NCBI GenBank assembly: GCA_027669155.1
Contig: JAQEDR010000008.1
Coordinates: forward strand, 16,986-80,985
Source: Peptoniphilaceae bacterium AM52-5BH
GTDB taxonomy: Bacteria > Bacillota > Clostridia > Tissierellales > Peptoniphilaceae
DNA length: 64,000 nucleotides
Reading direction: 5' to 3'
The translations under genes and the position numbers were made by a program. Under the pieces are notes generated by a model. It searched no databases and was not told the origin of the DNA. It saw only the letters and a program-made list of their open reading frames with translations. This document shows, one piece after another, positions 26,191 through 35,417 of the stretch; the first letter of the stretch is position 1, and each line of letters opens with the position of its first letter.

Positions 26191-28102
26191 TAGAGATTTG
26201 GTATTAGTTTGTATCTCTGAATCCCAATCTAATAGTCAAGTAATAAAAGAAGCCAATGAGATAGCTCAAAATGAAAAAGCTAAACTAATTGCTCTATATG
26301 TATCTGATAGAGATAAGTTTCAGGAAAAAAAGGACAATGACTACCTACAAGACAATTTAAGTCTAGCGGAAAATATGGGGGCTATGGTTGAGATTATATA
26401 TGATGACGATATAGCAAGCCAAATAATAAACTTTGCAAAACTATATAAAGTAAAAAAAGTTGTAATAGGAAAAAATCAAAATGATTTTAAGCTATTATCT
26501 TTAAATACCAGTATATATGATCAAGTGGTAAAAAAATCTGACAGAATTGACATTTACGCTGTTCCAATAAATGATAAGGTCAAACCTTATGGATTTAAAG
26601 AAAACAAAAATATATCAAAAGATTTGTTAATTGCTTTTATAATACTAGCAATCAGCACTCTAATAGGTTATATATTTTATAATTTTGGCTACAGTGATGC
26701 AAATATAATAATGATCTATATACTAGGCGTTTTTATTATTGCTCTTGTAACTTATGATGAATTAGTGAGTTTTATTTCATCTGTAATATGCGTATTAGCC
26801 TTTAATTATTGTTTTACTCAGCCAACTTTAAGTTTATCAGTATCTAATCCTGAATATATTATTACTTTTTTAGTCTTATTAATAGTATCATTTTTGACAA
26901 GTAGGCTAGCAAGCCAGATAAGAAAAAATGCAAAGAACTCATCAAATATGATATATATAACAAAGCTTTTGTTAGAAACAAATCAACTTTTACAGACTAA
27001 AATATCCAAACACGAAATCATAGAAACAGGCTGTAATCAATTATCAAACCTACTAAATAGAAATATAGTTTATTACAATATAGTAGATGGAGAAATTCAG
27101 GATCCACTAATATTCAATGATGACCTTAGGGATGCTGATACAGAATTTCTCAGAGAATTAGAAATAGTAAAGTGGGTATTTTCCAATAACAAAAGTGCAG
27201 GTGCTGGAACAGAGTATTTGCCAGATGCTAAGTACTTATATTATGCCATCAGATTTAATACAAGTGTCTATGGAGTTATAGGAATATATTTGGGCAATGA
27301 TAGGCTAGATTCCGTAGAAAATAAAATTTTACTAGCCATCCTTGGAGATATGTCTTTGGCTTTAGAGAAAGAAAAAATTTTGAAAGATAAAAACGAAGCT
27401 AATTTGAGAATAAAAGATGAACAATTGAAAACAAATCTTTTAAGATCTATCTCCCATGACTTAAGAACGCCCCTAACTACTATTTATGGTAATTCGGATA
27501 TATTACTTAATAATTCGGAAAACTTGACAGAAACAATGAAATTAGGGCTATATAGAGATATTTATGATGATTCCCAGTGGCTACTGAATCTTATAGAAAA
27601 TTTACTTTCAGTAACTAGAGTTGAAGAAGGTAAAAGCAAACTAAAAATAGAACCACAAATGGTTGAAGAAGTCATAGAAGAGGCCCTAAAGCATGTAAGC
27701 AGAGATAAAAAAAATCACAATATAACTGTTGATATAGACGATGACTACCTAATGGCTGATATGGATGTGAGGTTAATAATACAAGTCATCATAAACCTTG
27801 TAGATAATGCTATAAAATATACTTTTGAAGGGTCAAGTATCAATATAAGAGCCTACCAAGATGCAAACAAAGTCATAATCCAAGTGGCAGATAATGGAAA
27901 AGGAATTGAGGATACCGATAAGAAAAAAATATTCCAAAAATTCTATTCGGCTAATAACAAAATCATCGATAGCAAGAGGAGTATAGGTCTAGGCTTATAT
28001 CTTTGTAGGATTATAGTTAAGGCCCATGGTGGCGAAATAAGTGTAACGGATAATATACCAAGTGGATCTGTATTTACTATGGTTTTAAAAGCTAGCCAAT
28101 AA
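26177..28102 (+). CDS. KdpD-like histidine kinase lacking the N-terminal KdpD ATPase domain
   Basis: 641 residues. It starts directly with a USP domain (SES at 14-16, LIALY at 37-41, 20 residues apart), followed by four DUF4118 helices (about 150-245) and a GAF-like domain (about 265-400). The HisKA box has H427 (SISHDLRTPLT), then N box NLVDNAIKYT, G1 VADNGKGIED and G2 GLGLYLC. The Walker-type KdpD domain of canonical KdpD is missing; it exists instead in the divergent gene at 18295-20220. It should phosphorylate KdpE, whose gene overlaps its start. The two 641-residue proteins share USP-DUF4118-GAF, so they look like products of duplication with complementary loss. Confidence 0.88.
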   Translation: MDLINRDLVLVCISESQSNSQVIKEANEIAQNEKAKLIALYVSDRDKFQEKKDNDYLQDNLSLAENMGAMVEIIYDDDIASQIINFAKLYKVKKVVIGKNQNDFKLLSLNTSIYDQVVKKSDRIDIYAVPINDKVKPYGFKENKNISKDLLIAFIILAISTLIGYIFYNFGYSDANIIMIYILGVFIIALVTYDELVSFISSVICVLAFNYCFTQPTLSLSVSNPEYIITFLVLLIVSFLTSRLASQIRKNAKNSSNMIYITKLLLETNQLLQTKISKHEIIETGCNQLSNLLNRNIVYYNIVDGEIQDPLIFNDDLRDADTEFLRELEIVKWVFSNNKSAGAGTEYLPDAKYLYYAIRFNTSVYGVIGIYLGNDRLDSVENKILLAILGDMSLALEKEKILKDKNEANLRIKDEQLKTNLLRSISHDLRTPLTTIYGNSDILLNNSENLTETMKLGLYRDIYDDSQWLLNLIENLLSVTRVEEGKSKLKIEPQMVEEVIEEALKHVSRDKKNHNITVDIDDDYLMADMDVRLIIQVIINLVDNAIKYTFEGSSINIRAYQDANKVIIQVADNGKGIEDTDKKKIFQKFYSANNKIIDSKRSIGLGLYLCRIIVKAHGGEISVTDNIPSGSVFTMVLKASQ

Positions 28103-28212
28103 ATGATAAACTATGTTTTATACTTTGTACAAATATAAAAGAATTATAATATGATACAAGTAAAAAGAGCTACCAAATTAAATAAGGTGACCCAGGTCGG
28201 TAAATAATTTTG

Positions 28213-28261
28213 TGTATCAACCTTAATCCTGATAAAAGGGTAAGGGCTGATACATTTTTTG
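28213..28261 (+). terminator. Terminator of the kdp operon
   Basis: TGTATCA (28213-28219) and CCTTA (28221-28225) pair with TAAGG (28241-28245) and TGATACA (28248-28254), followed by six T, about 110 bases after the kinase stop. Confidence 0.75.
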
Positions 28262-28322
28262 TATCAATGTTAGTCCATTTCTATAGGAATGGAGCTTTAC
28301 TTAATTTTACACAACTTTAATA

Positions 28323-29679
28323 AACTGTCAAATTTTTATGAAAATTTACAGCCGATTTTATACTAAATTCTAAACTTGATTAAAACCTCCCTTCAAAAAT
28401 ATTGATAATTGGGATAAGATTTGATTCCAGCCACGTAATCTACTTGTCTACTTACTTGAAGCATCTACCATTGCTAGATACAAGCTTTTTTGCAAAGAAT
28501 AGTCGGTTGGGAATATTGTTTTGTTTTTTGTTGCTTTTCTTAGTTGTCTATTGAAGTTTTCCATGGCGTTTGTTGTATATATTAGTTTTCTTATGCCTTC
28601 TGGATATTTGAAGTAGGTTGATAATTCTGACCGAGTTTTTCTCCAAGAGCTTACACACATTGGGTATTTTTCACCCTATTTGTTTTCAAATATTTCTAGA
28701 TTAGTTAAGGCTAGTTCTTCTGTTGGTGCTTTATATATTGCTTTTAAGTCTCGCATTAATTCTTTGATGTGTTTGCAGCTTACATATTTGGTTGAGTTTC
28801 TTATTTGGCGGATTATACATGATTTTCCCCACACTTTTTTGGTGAATTTCTGCTTTTGGGTATACTGCTTCTATGGCTTGTGTGAATCCTGGGAGGTTAT
28901 ATGTTGAGAATATGAGTACATCTTCTAGTCCTCTTTCTTTTAACTGATTTAAGACTAGTAACCAGTATTTGTTTGATTCATTTTCTCCTACCCACATGCC
29001 TAGGATTTCTTTAAGGACTTCTAGATTGTAGCCTAGGGCAATTTATACTGCTTTTTTGACTACTATGTTGTTTTCGCTTACATGGTAGTGTATAGCGTCT
29101 AAGAATACCATAGGATAGATTTTTTCTAACGGTCTATTTTGCCACTCTTCTATGGTTGGTAGTATTTTGTTGGTTATTTTGCTTACTATTGTTTCTGATA
29201 TTCCAAAGCCACAGATATCTTTTATGTGAGATGATATGTCTCTTGTTGTCATTCCTTTCTCATACATTGATATTATTTGATTTTCTATGTTTTATATGTC
29301 TTTTTCGTATTTTTTTAATGCTTGTGGTGCAAATGTTGCTTCTCTATCTCTTGGTATGTTTAAATCTATGTTTTCATAAGATGATATTACTGTTTTCTTG
29401 CTTGAACCGTTTCTTGTATTTAGAGAAAGTGGTTTTTCTCCATATTCATAGTTTAAATGCTCATCTAATTCGGCTTTTAAAAGTTCTTCCATTGTATCGA
29501 CTAAAAGATCTTTTAGTGCTTCTTGAATATCTTGTGCACTTTGAGGCAGATATTCTTCAATTAACATTTTTGCTATTTTACTTCTTTTGTTTCTGGTCTT
29601 TTTCTTGGCATAAAAATTCCTCCTGATTAGTTTTCTTTACCCTAATCAGGAGGTTCTATACACAAAATGTTACACAGTC
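28323..29679 (-). mobile_element. Second IS256-family element, inactive
   Basis: About 1.36 kb. The end near the transposase start reads GACTGTGTAACATTTTGTG on the minus strand from 29679; the other end has AACTGTCAAATTTTTATG from 28324, a weaker match. It is not the same IS as the one at 16307-17598: the transposases differ throughout and so do the ends. Confidence 0.65.
28380..29611 (-). pseudogene. IS256-family transposase with many lesions
   Basis: The N-terminus MPRKRPETKEVK at ATG 29611 is preceded by AGGAGG, then loses frame by one base and resumes at MLIEEYLPQSAQDIQEALKD. In-frame TAA stops follow after YEKDI (29292-29294), after VVKKAV (29043-29045) and after ARLKSNI (28731-28733). 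One or more frameshifts lie between YPKAEIHQK and GEKYPMCVSSWRK. A TAG at 28448-28450 stands where relatives have Trp (ASKKWT). Core pieces such as PMVFLDAIHYHVSENN and YTTNAMENFNRQLRK identify the family. Confidence 0.88.
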
Positions 29680-29693
29680 TCCTTTATTGTGAT

Positions 29694-29804
29694 GTGAACA
29701 TAAAGGATACAATATTTTTCATTGTATATACAGTGTTGTTATTTGCTCTAACTTCCTATACTTGGAAGAGGGTCTTGTCTTATTATCAGTCTGCTTCTAG
29801 TTAG
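29694..29804 (+). CDS. Possible truncated 36-aa membrane peptide beside the IS element
   Basis: From GTG 29694 the frame reads as one hydrophobic helix (DTIFFIVYTVLLFALTSY) and ends at TAG. There is no convincing ribosome binding site, and the IS256 end lies 14 bases upstream, so it may be the tail of a gene cut by the insertion. Confidence 0.25.
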   Translation: MNIKDTIFFIVYTVLLFALTSYTWKRVLSYYQSASS

Positions 29805-29867
29805 AGGAAATTTTCGTTTATTATTTATCTATTTAGGGTAGGATTTTAATAAACAGAAGGAGGGCTT

Positions 29868-30029
29868 ATGAAATTTGTTAGGTTAGTGTTTTTGATTCTT
29901 ATATATTTTATCTTAGTTGAGCTTGGGACTTTTCTTTTAAGGAGAAAGAACAAAGCGATTGATTTTGATCAAAGAAAGAGGTCATTTCTAGTTATATGTT
30001 TTGCCCTTATAACAAATGGACTTATTTGA
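29868..30029 (+). CDS. 53-aa two-helix membrane protein
   Basis: MKFVRLVFLILIYFILVELG is the first helix, followed by a basic loop (LRRKNKAIDFDQRKR) and a second helix (SFLVICFALITNGLI). AAGGAGGG sits 5 bases before the ATG. The next membrane-protein gene starts 19 bases later, so the two are probably expressed together. No family recognised. Confidence 0.6.
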   Translation: MKFVRLVFLILIYFILVELGTFLLRRKNKAIDFDQRKRSFLVICFALITNGLI

Positions 30030-30048
30030 GGCCTTTTGGAGAGAATAG

Positions 30049-30345
30049 ATGAGTAAGGCAGATAATAATTTAGAATCTTTAGTTAAGAAATATAGGAAAG
30101 GGATTAATTATTTTATTCCAATAATCTTTGGGCTTTTGGGGACAAATGTGAACCACTGGCTTTATCCCTGTGGGCTTCTTCTAATGCTTATCTTTAATAT
30201 AAGCTATGAGCTTCACTTTGAGGGAAAGATTATCTCTAAGAAAAAATTAGCTCTCAATCTCTTCTTTCTAATACTATTCCAAGTATTAACCTTAGCCTTT
30301 CCGGAAGAAAATATCCCTACGAACAATAAGAGTTTTAGTCTATAG
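30049..30345 (+). CDS. 98-aa membrane protein of unknown function
   Basis: A short charged N-terminus leads to three hydrophobic segments: YFIPIIFGLLG, HWLYPCGLLLMLIFNISY and LALNLFFLILFQVLTLAF. It follows the 53-aa membrane protein, and a terminator overlaps its stop region. I do not recognise the family; the pair may form a small membrane complex. Confidence 0.65.
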   Translation: MSKADNNLESLVKKYRKGINYFIPIIFGLLGTNVNHWLYPCGLLLMLIFNISYELHFEGKIISKKKLALNLFFLILFQVLTLAFPEENIPTNNKSFSL

Positions 30346-30376
30346 ATCTGGGCTTAAGTCACCTAGGTCTTTTTTC
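30344..30376 (+). terminator. Terminator after the small membrane protein pair
   Basis: AGATCTGGG (30344-30352) pairs with CCTAGGTCT (30362-30370) using two G-U pairs, then TTTTTC. Confidence 0.75.
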
Positions 30377-30406
30377 TTGTAAAAGTATGGCTATTTTATG
30401 TATAAT
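30377..30406 (+). promoter_or_regulatory. Promoter of the rbgA-topA operon
   Basis: TTGTAA (30377-30382) and TATAAT (30401-30406) with 18-base spacing, immediately after the terminator and 28 bases before the rbgA start. Confidence 0.7.
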
Positions 30407-30434
30407 ATATAGAAGAGAATACGGAGGAAATATA

Positions 30435-31277
30435 ATGACGATGAATATTAACTGGTTTCCTGGTCATATGAAAAAGACCAAGGAGATTATTATAAATAAT
30501 TTGAAGCTAGTAGATGTGGTCTTGGAGATAATCGATTCGAGGATTCCAATCTCATCTAGAAATCCTATGATAGATGAGATTGTGGCTGACAAGCCAAGGA
30601 TGATCATAATGAATAAGTCCGACCTCTCAGATCCTAAGGAGAATAAGAAGTGGGTAAATAAGTTTAGGGAAGAAGGGATCCCTGCCCTTTTGATGAACTC
30701 AAAGGAAAATGTCCCTGTCGATAAGATCTACAAGGAAGCAAGGACCCTCCTTAAGGATAAGTTTGAGAAAAATGAGAAAAAGAATATAGATAATCCCATG
30801 ATTAGGATGATGATTGTAGGTGTGCCAAATTCTGGTAAGTCCACCTTTATCAACAAGGTTTCAAAGAAAAAGGGAGCCAAGGTAGGTAACCGTCCTGGTA
30901 TTACCCAAACCAAACAATGGATTAAGACTGGATCAAATATCCAGCTCCTCGATACTCCTGGAATCTTGTGGCCTAAGTTTGAAGAAAAAATCGGCCTCCA
31001 CCTTTCCTTTACCAATGCTATTAAAGATGAGGTTCTAAATATAGAAGACTTGACCCTTAAGTTCTTGGAGGAAATGAAGGAAAACAATCCAGAAGCCTTG
31101 GTCGACAGATACGAAGTTGATCCTACCCTTCCTGCCCTAGAAATCTACGAGGCTATAGCCAAAAAGCGTGGGGCTATAATTTCTGGTGGAGACTTTGACT
31201 ATACGAGAACTGCCAATATTATTCTAAATGACTTTAGATCAGGAAAGCTTGGCAAGATTACTTTGGAAAAAGCATGA
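30435..31277 (+). CDS. rbgA: Ribosome biogenesis GTPase RbgA (YlqF)
   Basis: 280 residues from ATG 30435, chosen for GGAGG 7 bases before it; an in-frame ATG at 30387 lies upstream of the promoter's -10. The G motifs are circularly permuted: G4 MNKSDL comes before G1 GVPNSGKST and G3 LDTPGIL. NWFPGHMKK at the N-terminus is the RbgA signature. It acts late in 50S assembly. First gene of a tight run with rnhB, yraN, dprA and topA. Confidence 0.95.
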   Translation: MTMNINWFPGHMKKTKEIIINNLKLVDVVLEIIDSRIPISSRNPMIDEIVADKPRMIIMNKSDLSDPKENKKWVNKFREEGIPALLMNSKENVPVDKIYKEARTLLKDKFEKNEKKNIDNPMIRMMIVGVPNSGKSTFINKVSKKKGAKVGNRPGITQTKQWIKTGSNIQLLDTPGILWPKFEEKIGLHLSFTNAIKDEVLNIEDLTLKFLEEMKENNPEALVDRYEVDPTLPALEIYEAIAKKRGAIISGGDFDYTRTANIILNDFRSGKLGKITLEKA

Positions 31278-31903
31278 GATATTCACCATACGACGATGAT
31301 ATAAAGAAAAAGGTCCATGAAGACTACGAGCTTATAGCTGGTATTGATGAAGTGGGCAGGGGACCTCTGGCAGGTCCTGTCGTAACTTGTGCTGTAATTA
31401 TGAAAAGAGATTCTAATATAGGAGGGGTTACAGATTCGAAAAAGCTTACTAGAAAGAAGATGCTAAGTCTCAAGGAGAAGATCCTAGCTGATGCCATAGA
31501 TTTTGCCTATGGCTATGCCAATCCTAAATTAATTGATGAGCTTAATATCAAAAACGCTACCCACAAGGCCATGGAAGATGCCCTAAACAAGCTTAAAATC
31601 CGCCCGGAAATAGTTCTAATTGATGCGGAAAGGATAAATACCGATATTCCTCAAATGAATATAGTAAAGGGAGACCTAAACGAATATGCCATTTCTTGTG
31701 CATCAATTCTTGCCAAGGTCAGACGTGATGATATTATGATCAATTTCTCAAAAATTTATCCTGGCTATTCCTTCGAGACTAATATGGGCTATGGGACGAA
31801 AAAGCACTACGAGGGCTTAGAAAAGTTTGGAGAAACTCCAATCCATAGGCAGACTTTCTTGAGGAAGTTCCACGAAAGGCAGCTTAGTATCTATGACTTA
31901 TAA
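31274..31903 (+). CDS. rnhB: Ribonuclease HII
   Basis: 209 residues. LIAGIDEVGRGPLAGPVVT carries the catalytic Asp-Glu pair; VLIDAERI and SILAKVRRDD supply further conserved acids, and YGTKKHYEGLEKFGETPIHR is the family's late motif. It removes ribonucleotides and RNA primers from DNA. Start overlaps the rbgA stop by 4 bases. Confidence 0.96.
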   Translation: MRYSPYDDDIKKKVHEDYELIAGIDEVGRGPLAGPVVTCAVIMKRDSNIGGVTDSKKLTRKKMLSLKEKILADAIDFAYGYANPKLIDELNIKNATHKAMEDALNKLKIRPEIVLIDAERINTDIPQMNIVKGDLNEYAISCASILAKVRRDDIMINFSKIYPGYSFETNMGYGTKKHYEGLEKFGETPIHRQTFLRKFHERQLSIYDL

Positions 31904-32240
31904 GAAAGAATTTGGAGATTATGGGGAAAATCTTATCGAAGATTACCTTAAGGATAAATCTTATGAGATCCTTGCTAGAAATTACAGAAAGCCCTTCGGT
32001 GAGATCGATATAGTGGCGAGACTTTCCGATATGATAGTTTTTGTAGAAGTTAAAACTAGGAAGAATGCCAACTTTGCAAGTCCTGCCGAGGCAGTTACTC
32101 CTAGTAAGCAAAGGAAAATTATCCAAGCAAGCCAGGCCTTCCTTGTAGAAAACAATATGACAGATTTGCTTATGAGATTTGATGTGGCTGAAGTTATAGC
32201 AGATAGTGGAGAGATTAATTATATAGAAAATGCCTTTTAA
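31893..32240 (+). CDS. yraN: UPF0102/YraN family endonuclease-like protein
   Basis: 115 residues. GDYGENLIEDYLKDKSYEIL, the RNYRKPFGEIDIVARL block and VFVEVKTRKN form the restriction-endonuclease-like fold (GEID...EVK) of this family. Its role is not settled. It overlaps rnhB by 11 and dprA by 11 bases, the conserved order in Firmicutes. Confidence 0.92.
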   Translation: MTYKKEFGDYGENLIEDYLKDKSYEILARNYRKPFGEIDIVARLSDMIVFVEVKTRKNANFASPAEAVTPSKQRKIIQASQAFLVENNMTDLLMRFDVAEVIADSGEINYIENAF

Positions 32241-33321
32241 ATTTACTAAAAACGAAATTATTTTATATTTAAACTACATATATTTGAACAATCAGATAAT
32301 CCTGGACCTCTACGAAAAGACGGGCTTTGAGGACTTTTTCGAAAAGGATAGGGCCTATTATGATTTTCTTACAGATAAGATTTACGGGAAGATTTTTGAT
32401 AATAAAAGCATCGAAGCCTTTAGGTCATATCTGGATTTAGTCTATGAGAAGGATTATAAATATGTCACCATGCTCGATGAAGCTTATCCCAAAAACCTAT
32501 TATATATAGAAGATAAGCCAGCTGTCTTGTATTACAAGGGAGAGTTTGACGAAGAGGCTGACAAAAATTCCATAGCCTTTGTAGGATCGAGGAAGTGTAC
32601 GGACTACGGAAGATGGGCCTGCAAGAACTTGGCAGAAAGTATAGCCATGGCAAAAATTACAACGGTATCAGGCCTTGCCTATGGGATAGATGCGACTTGC
32701 CACAAGGCAACACTTGATGTCGGCAAGAGGACAATCGGAGTTATAGGTTGTGGGATCGATAAGATTTATCCCAAACAAAATAGGGACCTCTACAGGAGAA
32801 TCGAAGAGACAGGCCTAATCCTTTCAGAATTTCACCTAGGGACGGAGCCTATTGCCTTTAACTTTCCTAGGAGAAATAGGATAATTTCAGGTATATCCCT
32901 AGGTACAGTTGTGATTGAAGCCAAGGAGAAATCGGGGACCATGATTACTGTAAGGTGCGCCCTAGAACAAGGTAAGGAAGTCTTCGCCGTGCCTGGAAAT
33001 ATCAACTCTATCTATTCCAAAGGGACCAACAAGATGATCCAAGAAGGAGCTAAGCTCGTACTTTCTCCAGAAGATATTATAGAAGAGCTCGACTATATGA
33101 AGGATTTGGACCTAGGTCGAAAGAGTCTTGATTATTCAAAACTTGATAAGGCAGAGGCCCAAGTGGTAAGATACATTATAAACTACCCCAACTCAAGCGC
33201 TGACACTATAGCTAGTGGTCTAGATGAAGAGATTGATGTGATCAATTTCCTCCTCACATCGCTTGAGCTTAAGGATTATATAGAAAATATAGGAAATAAT
33301 GAATTTAGTATAAAGGAGTGA
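32230..33321 (+). CDS. dprA: DNA-processing protein DprA (Smf)
   Basis: 363 residues. The Rossmann-like core has FVGSRKCTDYGRWACKNLAE, TTVSGLAYGIDATCHKATLD, VIGCGIDKIYPKQN and the SGTMITVRCALEQGKEVFAV block. A C-terminal winged-helix-like part follows (NSSADTIASGLDEEIDVINF). It loads RecA on single-stranded DNA during transformation. Competence genes are not otherwise seen here. Confidence 0.95.
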   Translation: MPFKFTKNEIILYLNYIYLNNQIILDLYEKTGFEDFFEKDRAYYDFLTDKIYGKIFDNKSIEAFRSYLDLVYEKDYKYVTMLDEAYPKNLLYIEDKPAVLYYKGEFDEEADKNSIAFVGSRKCTDYGRWACKNLAESIAMAKITTVSGLAYGIDATCHKATLDVGKRTIGVIGCGIDKIYPKQNRDLYRRIEETGLILSEFHLGTEPIAFNFPRRNRIISGISLGTVVIEAKEKSGTMITVRCALEQGKEVFAVPGNINSIYSKGTNKMIQEGAKLVLSPEDIIEELDYMKDLDLGRKSLDYSKLDKAEAQVVRYIINYPNSSADTIASGLDEEIDVINFLLTSLELKDYIENIGNNEFSIKE

Positions 33322-33325
33322 GTAT

Positions 33326-35380
33326 TTGGCTAAGAACCTAGTAATAGTAGAGTCTCCAACAAAGGCCAGGTCTATTTCAAAGATGCTCGGAAGAAACTAC
33401 AAGGTAATGGCAACAGTAGGCCACCTTCGTGACCTTCCAAAAAGCAAGTTTGGAGTGGACATAGAAAATGACTTTGAACCAGAATATATCAAGGTTAGGG
33501 GACGAGCAAAGACTATAAATGAACTAAAAAAAGAAGCGAAAAAGGCAGAGAATGTCTATCTTGCGACAGACCCGGATAGAGAAGGTGAGGCAATAAGCTG
33601 GCATTTGCAATTTCTCTTAGACCTTGACCCTGAGGCCAAAAACAGGGTAGAGTTTCACGAGATAACCAAAGAAAATGTTAAAAACGCCATCAAAAACCCT
33701 AGGAAAATCGACCAAAACCTAGTCGACGCCCAACAGGCAAGAAGAGTTATGGATAGGATTGTAGGTTACGAGATAAGCCCAATCCTCTGGAAGAGGGTCA
33801 AGGCAGGCTTATCTGCTGGCCGTGTCCAATCAGTTGCCCTTAAGCTTATAGTAGATAGGCAAAAGGAAATCGACGATTTCATACCAGAAGAATATTGGAC
33901 TATCACTGCCCACCACAAGGCAGGTAGGGAGAAATTCGACTCAGAATTCTATGGACAAATCAACAAGAAAATAAAAATAAGCAATGAAAATGGTGCTGAC
34001 AAGGTTTTAAATAAGATCGATAAGGATAAGTTTGAAGTTGTAAAGATTACCAAAACTAAAAAGAGAAGAAAACCTCAAAAGCCTTACACAACCTCAACCC
34101 TCCAACAAGACGCCTCCAACAGATTAGGATTTTCTACAAGATTTACCATGCAGCTAGCCCAACAGCTCTTCGAGGGTATAGATGTAGGAGATGGAAGCGT
34201 GGGTCTTATTACCTATATGAGAACTGATGCCAACAGGATTTCCAAGGAGATCGTAGGCGAAGCTCTATCATATATCAAGGAAAAATACGGTCCAGAATAT
34301 GCCGGTAGGGGAAACACCTACGGAGGCAAGAAAAAGGGCAGTCAAGACGCCCACGAAGCCATCAGACCAACATCAATTAGGAGAAACCCACTAGAGATTA
34401 AGGAATACCTAACAGACCAACAGTATAAGCTCTACAAGATGATTTGGGAAAGAGTCGTAGCAAGCCAGATGACAGACTACGAATACCTATCAACCCAAGT
34501 CCTCTTTGACAATAATTCTCTGATCTTTAAGACAAATGGGAAAATAACCCTCTTTGAAGGTTTCAATAAATTGGGAGGAAATAAAGAAAATGAGAATATC
34601 CTCCCAGAGCTTAAGGAAGGGGACGTGATAAGTGCCGAATCAATCGATAAGGATCAACACTTCACCAATCCTCCTGCAAGATATACAGAAGCAAGTCTTG
34701 TAAAAACCCTAGAGGAATTCGGTATAGGAAGACCATCAACCTATTCTGCAACCATCAATCAAATCATTTCAAGAAACTACGTTGAACTAGAAGGAAGATC
34801 AATCTTTCCAACAGATTTAGGCAAAACCGTAAATACCTTCCTCCAAGAAAACTTCGACGATGTGATAAACGTTGAGTTTACTAGAGAGATGGAAGATGCC
34901 TTGGATAACATCGCAGAAGGAGACAGATTCTGGAAAGAAACCCTAAAGGCCTTCTACAAGGACTTCGAAAAAGATATGAAGGGTGTCAAAAAAGACGGCA
35001 AGGACTACAAGGTAAGAGACGAAATCCTAGACGAAAAATGCCCAAAATGCGGCAAGCCTCTTGCTATCAAGCACGGAAGAAACGGGAAATTTATTGGTTG
35101 TACTGGATTTCCTGACTGTAATTTTACCAAATCAATAGTAAAATCCACTGGAGTCAAATGTCCAGAATGTGAAGACGGAACAATTATAGAAAAAGTCAGC
35201 AAAAGAGGTAAGAGATTCTACGGATGTGACAACTACCCAAAATGCGACTTCGCCCTCTGGGACCCACCAACAGGAGAAAAATGTCCAAAATGCGGCTCTC
35301 TCCTAATTCATAAGAAAAACAGGTCCACAGACGAAATAAAATGCTCCTCCTGTGACTATGTCAAGGAGAAAAAGAGATAA
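33326..35380 (+). CDS. topA: DNA topoisomerase I
   Basis: 684 residues starting at TTG 33326, with AAGGAG at 33313-33318 before it. Toprim motifs VIVESPTKARSISKML and ATDPDREGEAISWHL, active-site Tyr in LITYMRTDANRIS, and EFGIGRPSTYSATI are all type IA signatures. Three C-terminal zinc-ribbon modules follow: CPKCGKP...CTGFPDC, CPECEDG...CDNYPKC and CPKCGS...CSSC. It relaxes negative supercoils. The last two cysteines are closer together than in the other fingers. Confidence 0.97.
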   Translation: MAKNLVIVESPTKARSISKMLGRNYKVMATVGHLRDLPKSKFGVDIENDFEPEYIKVRGRAKTINELKKEAKKAENVYLATDPDREGEAISWHLQFLLDLDPEAKNRVEFHEITKENVKNAIKNPRKIDQNLVDAQQARRVMDRIVGYEISPILWKRVKAGLSAGRVQSVALKLIVDRQKEIDDFIPEEYWTITAHHKAGREKFDSEFYGQINKKIKISNENGADKVLNKIDKDKFEVVKITKTKKRRKPQKPYTTSTLQQDASNRLGFSTRFTMQLAQQLFEGIDVGDGSVGLITYMRTDANRISKEIVGEALSYIKEKYGPEYAGRGNTYGGKKKGSQDAHEAIRPTSIRRNPLEIKEYLTDQQYKLYKMIWERVVASQMTDYEYLSTQVLFDNNSLIFKTNGKITLFEGFNKLGGNKENENILPELKEGDVISAESIDKDQHFTNPPARYTEASLVKTLEEFGIGRPSTYSATINQIISRNYVELEGRSIFPTDLGKTVNTFLQENFDDVINVEFTREMEDALDNIAEGDRFWKETLKAFYKDFEKDMKGVKKDGKDYKVRDEILDEKCPKCGKPLAIKHGRNGKFIGCTGFPDCNFTKSIVKSTGVKCPECEDGTIIEKVSKRGKRFYGCDNYPKCDFALWDPPTGEKCPKCGSLLIHKKNRSTDEIKCSSCDYVKEKKR

Positions 35381-35417
35381 AAAAAATTCACTAGGCTAAG
35401 TCTTAGGCAAAATAAAT

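Noticed and set aside
28193..28320. Possible mini-IS (GGTAAATAATTTTGTGTATC resembling the IS256 end, with AATTTTACACAAC at the other side)
   Set aside because: The same bases make a good kdp terminator hairpin with a T tract; similarity to the IS end is short and without a second matching end.
29156..29626. 156-codon plus-strand frame rich in Leu, Phe and Cys
   Set aside because: Antisense of the decayed IS256 transposase; composition is that of a complementary strand.
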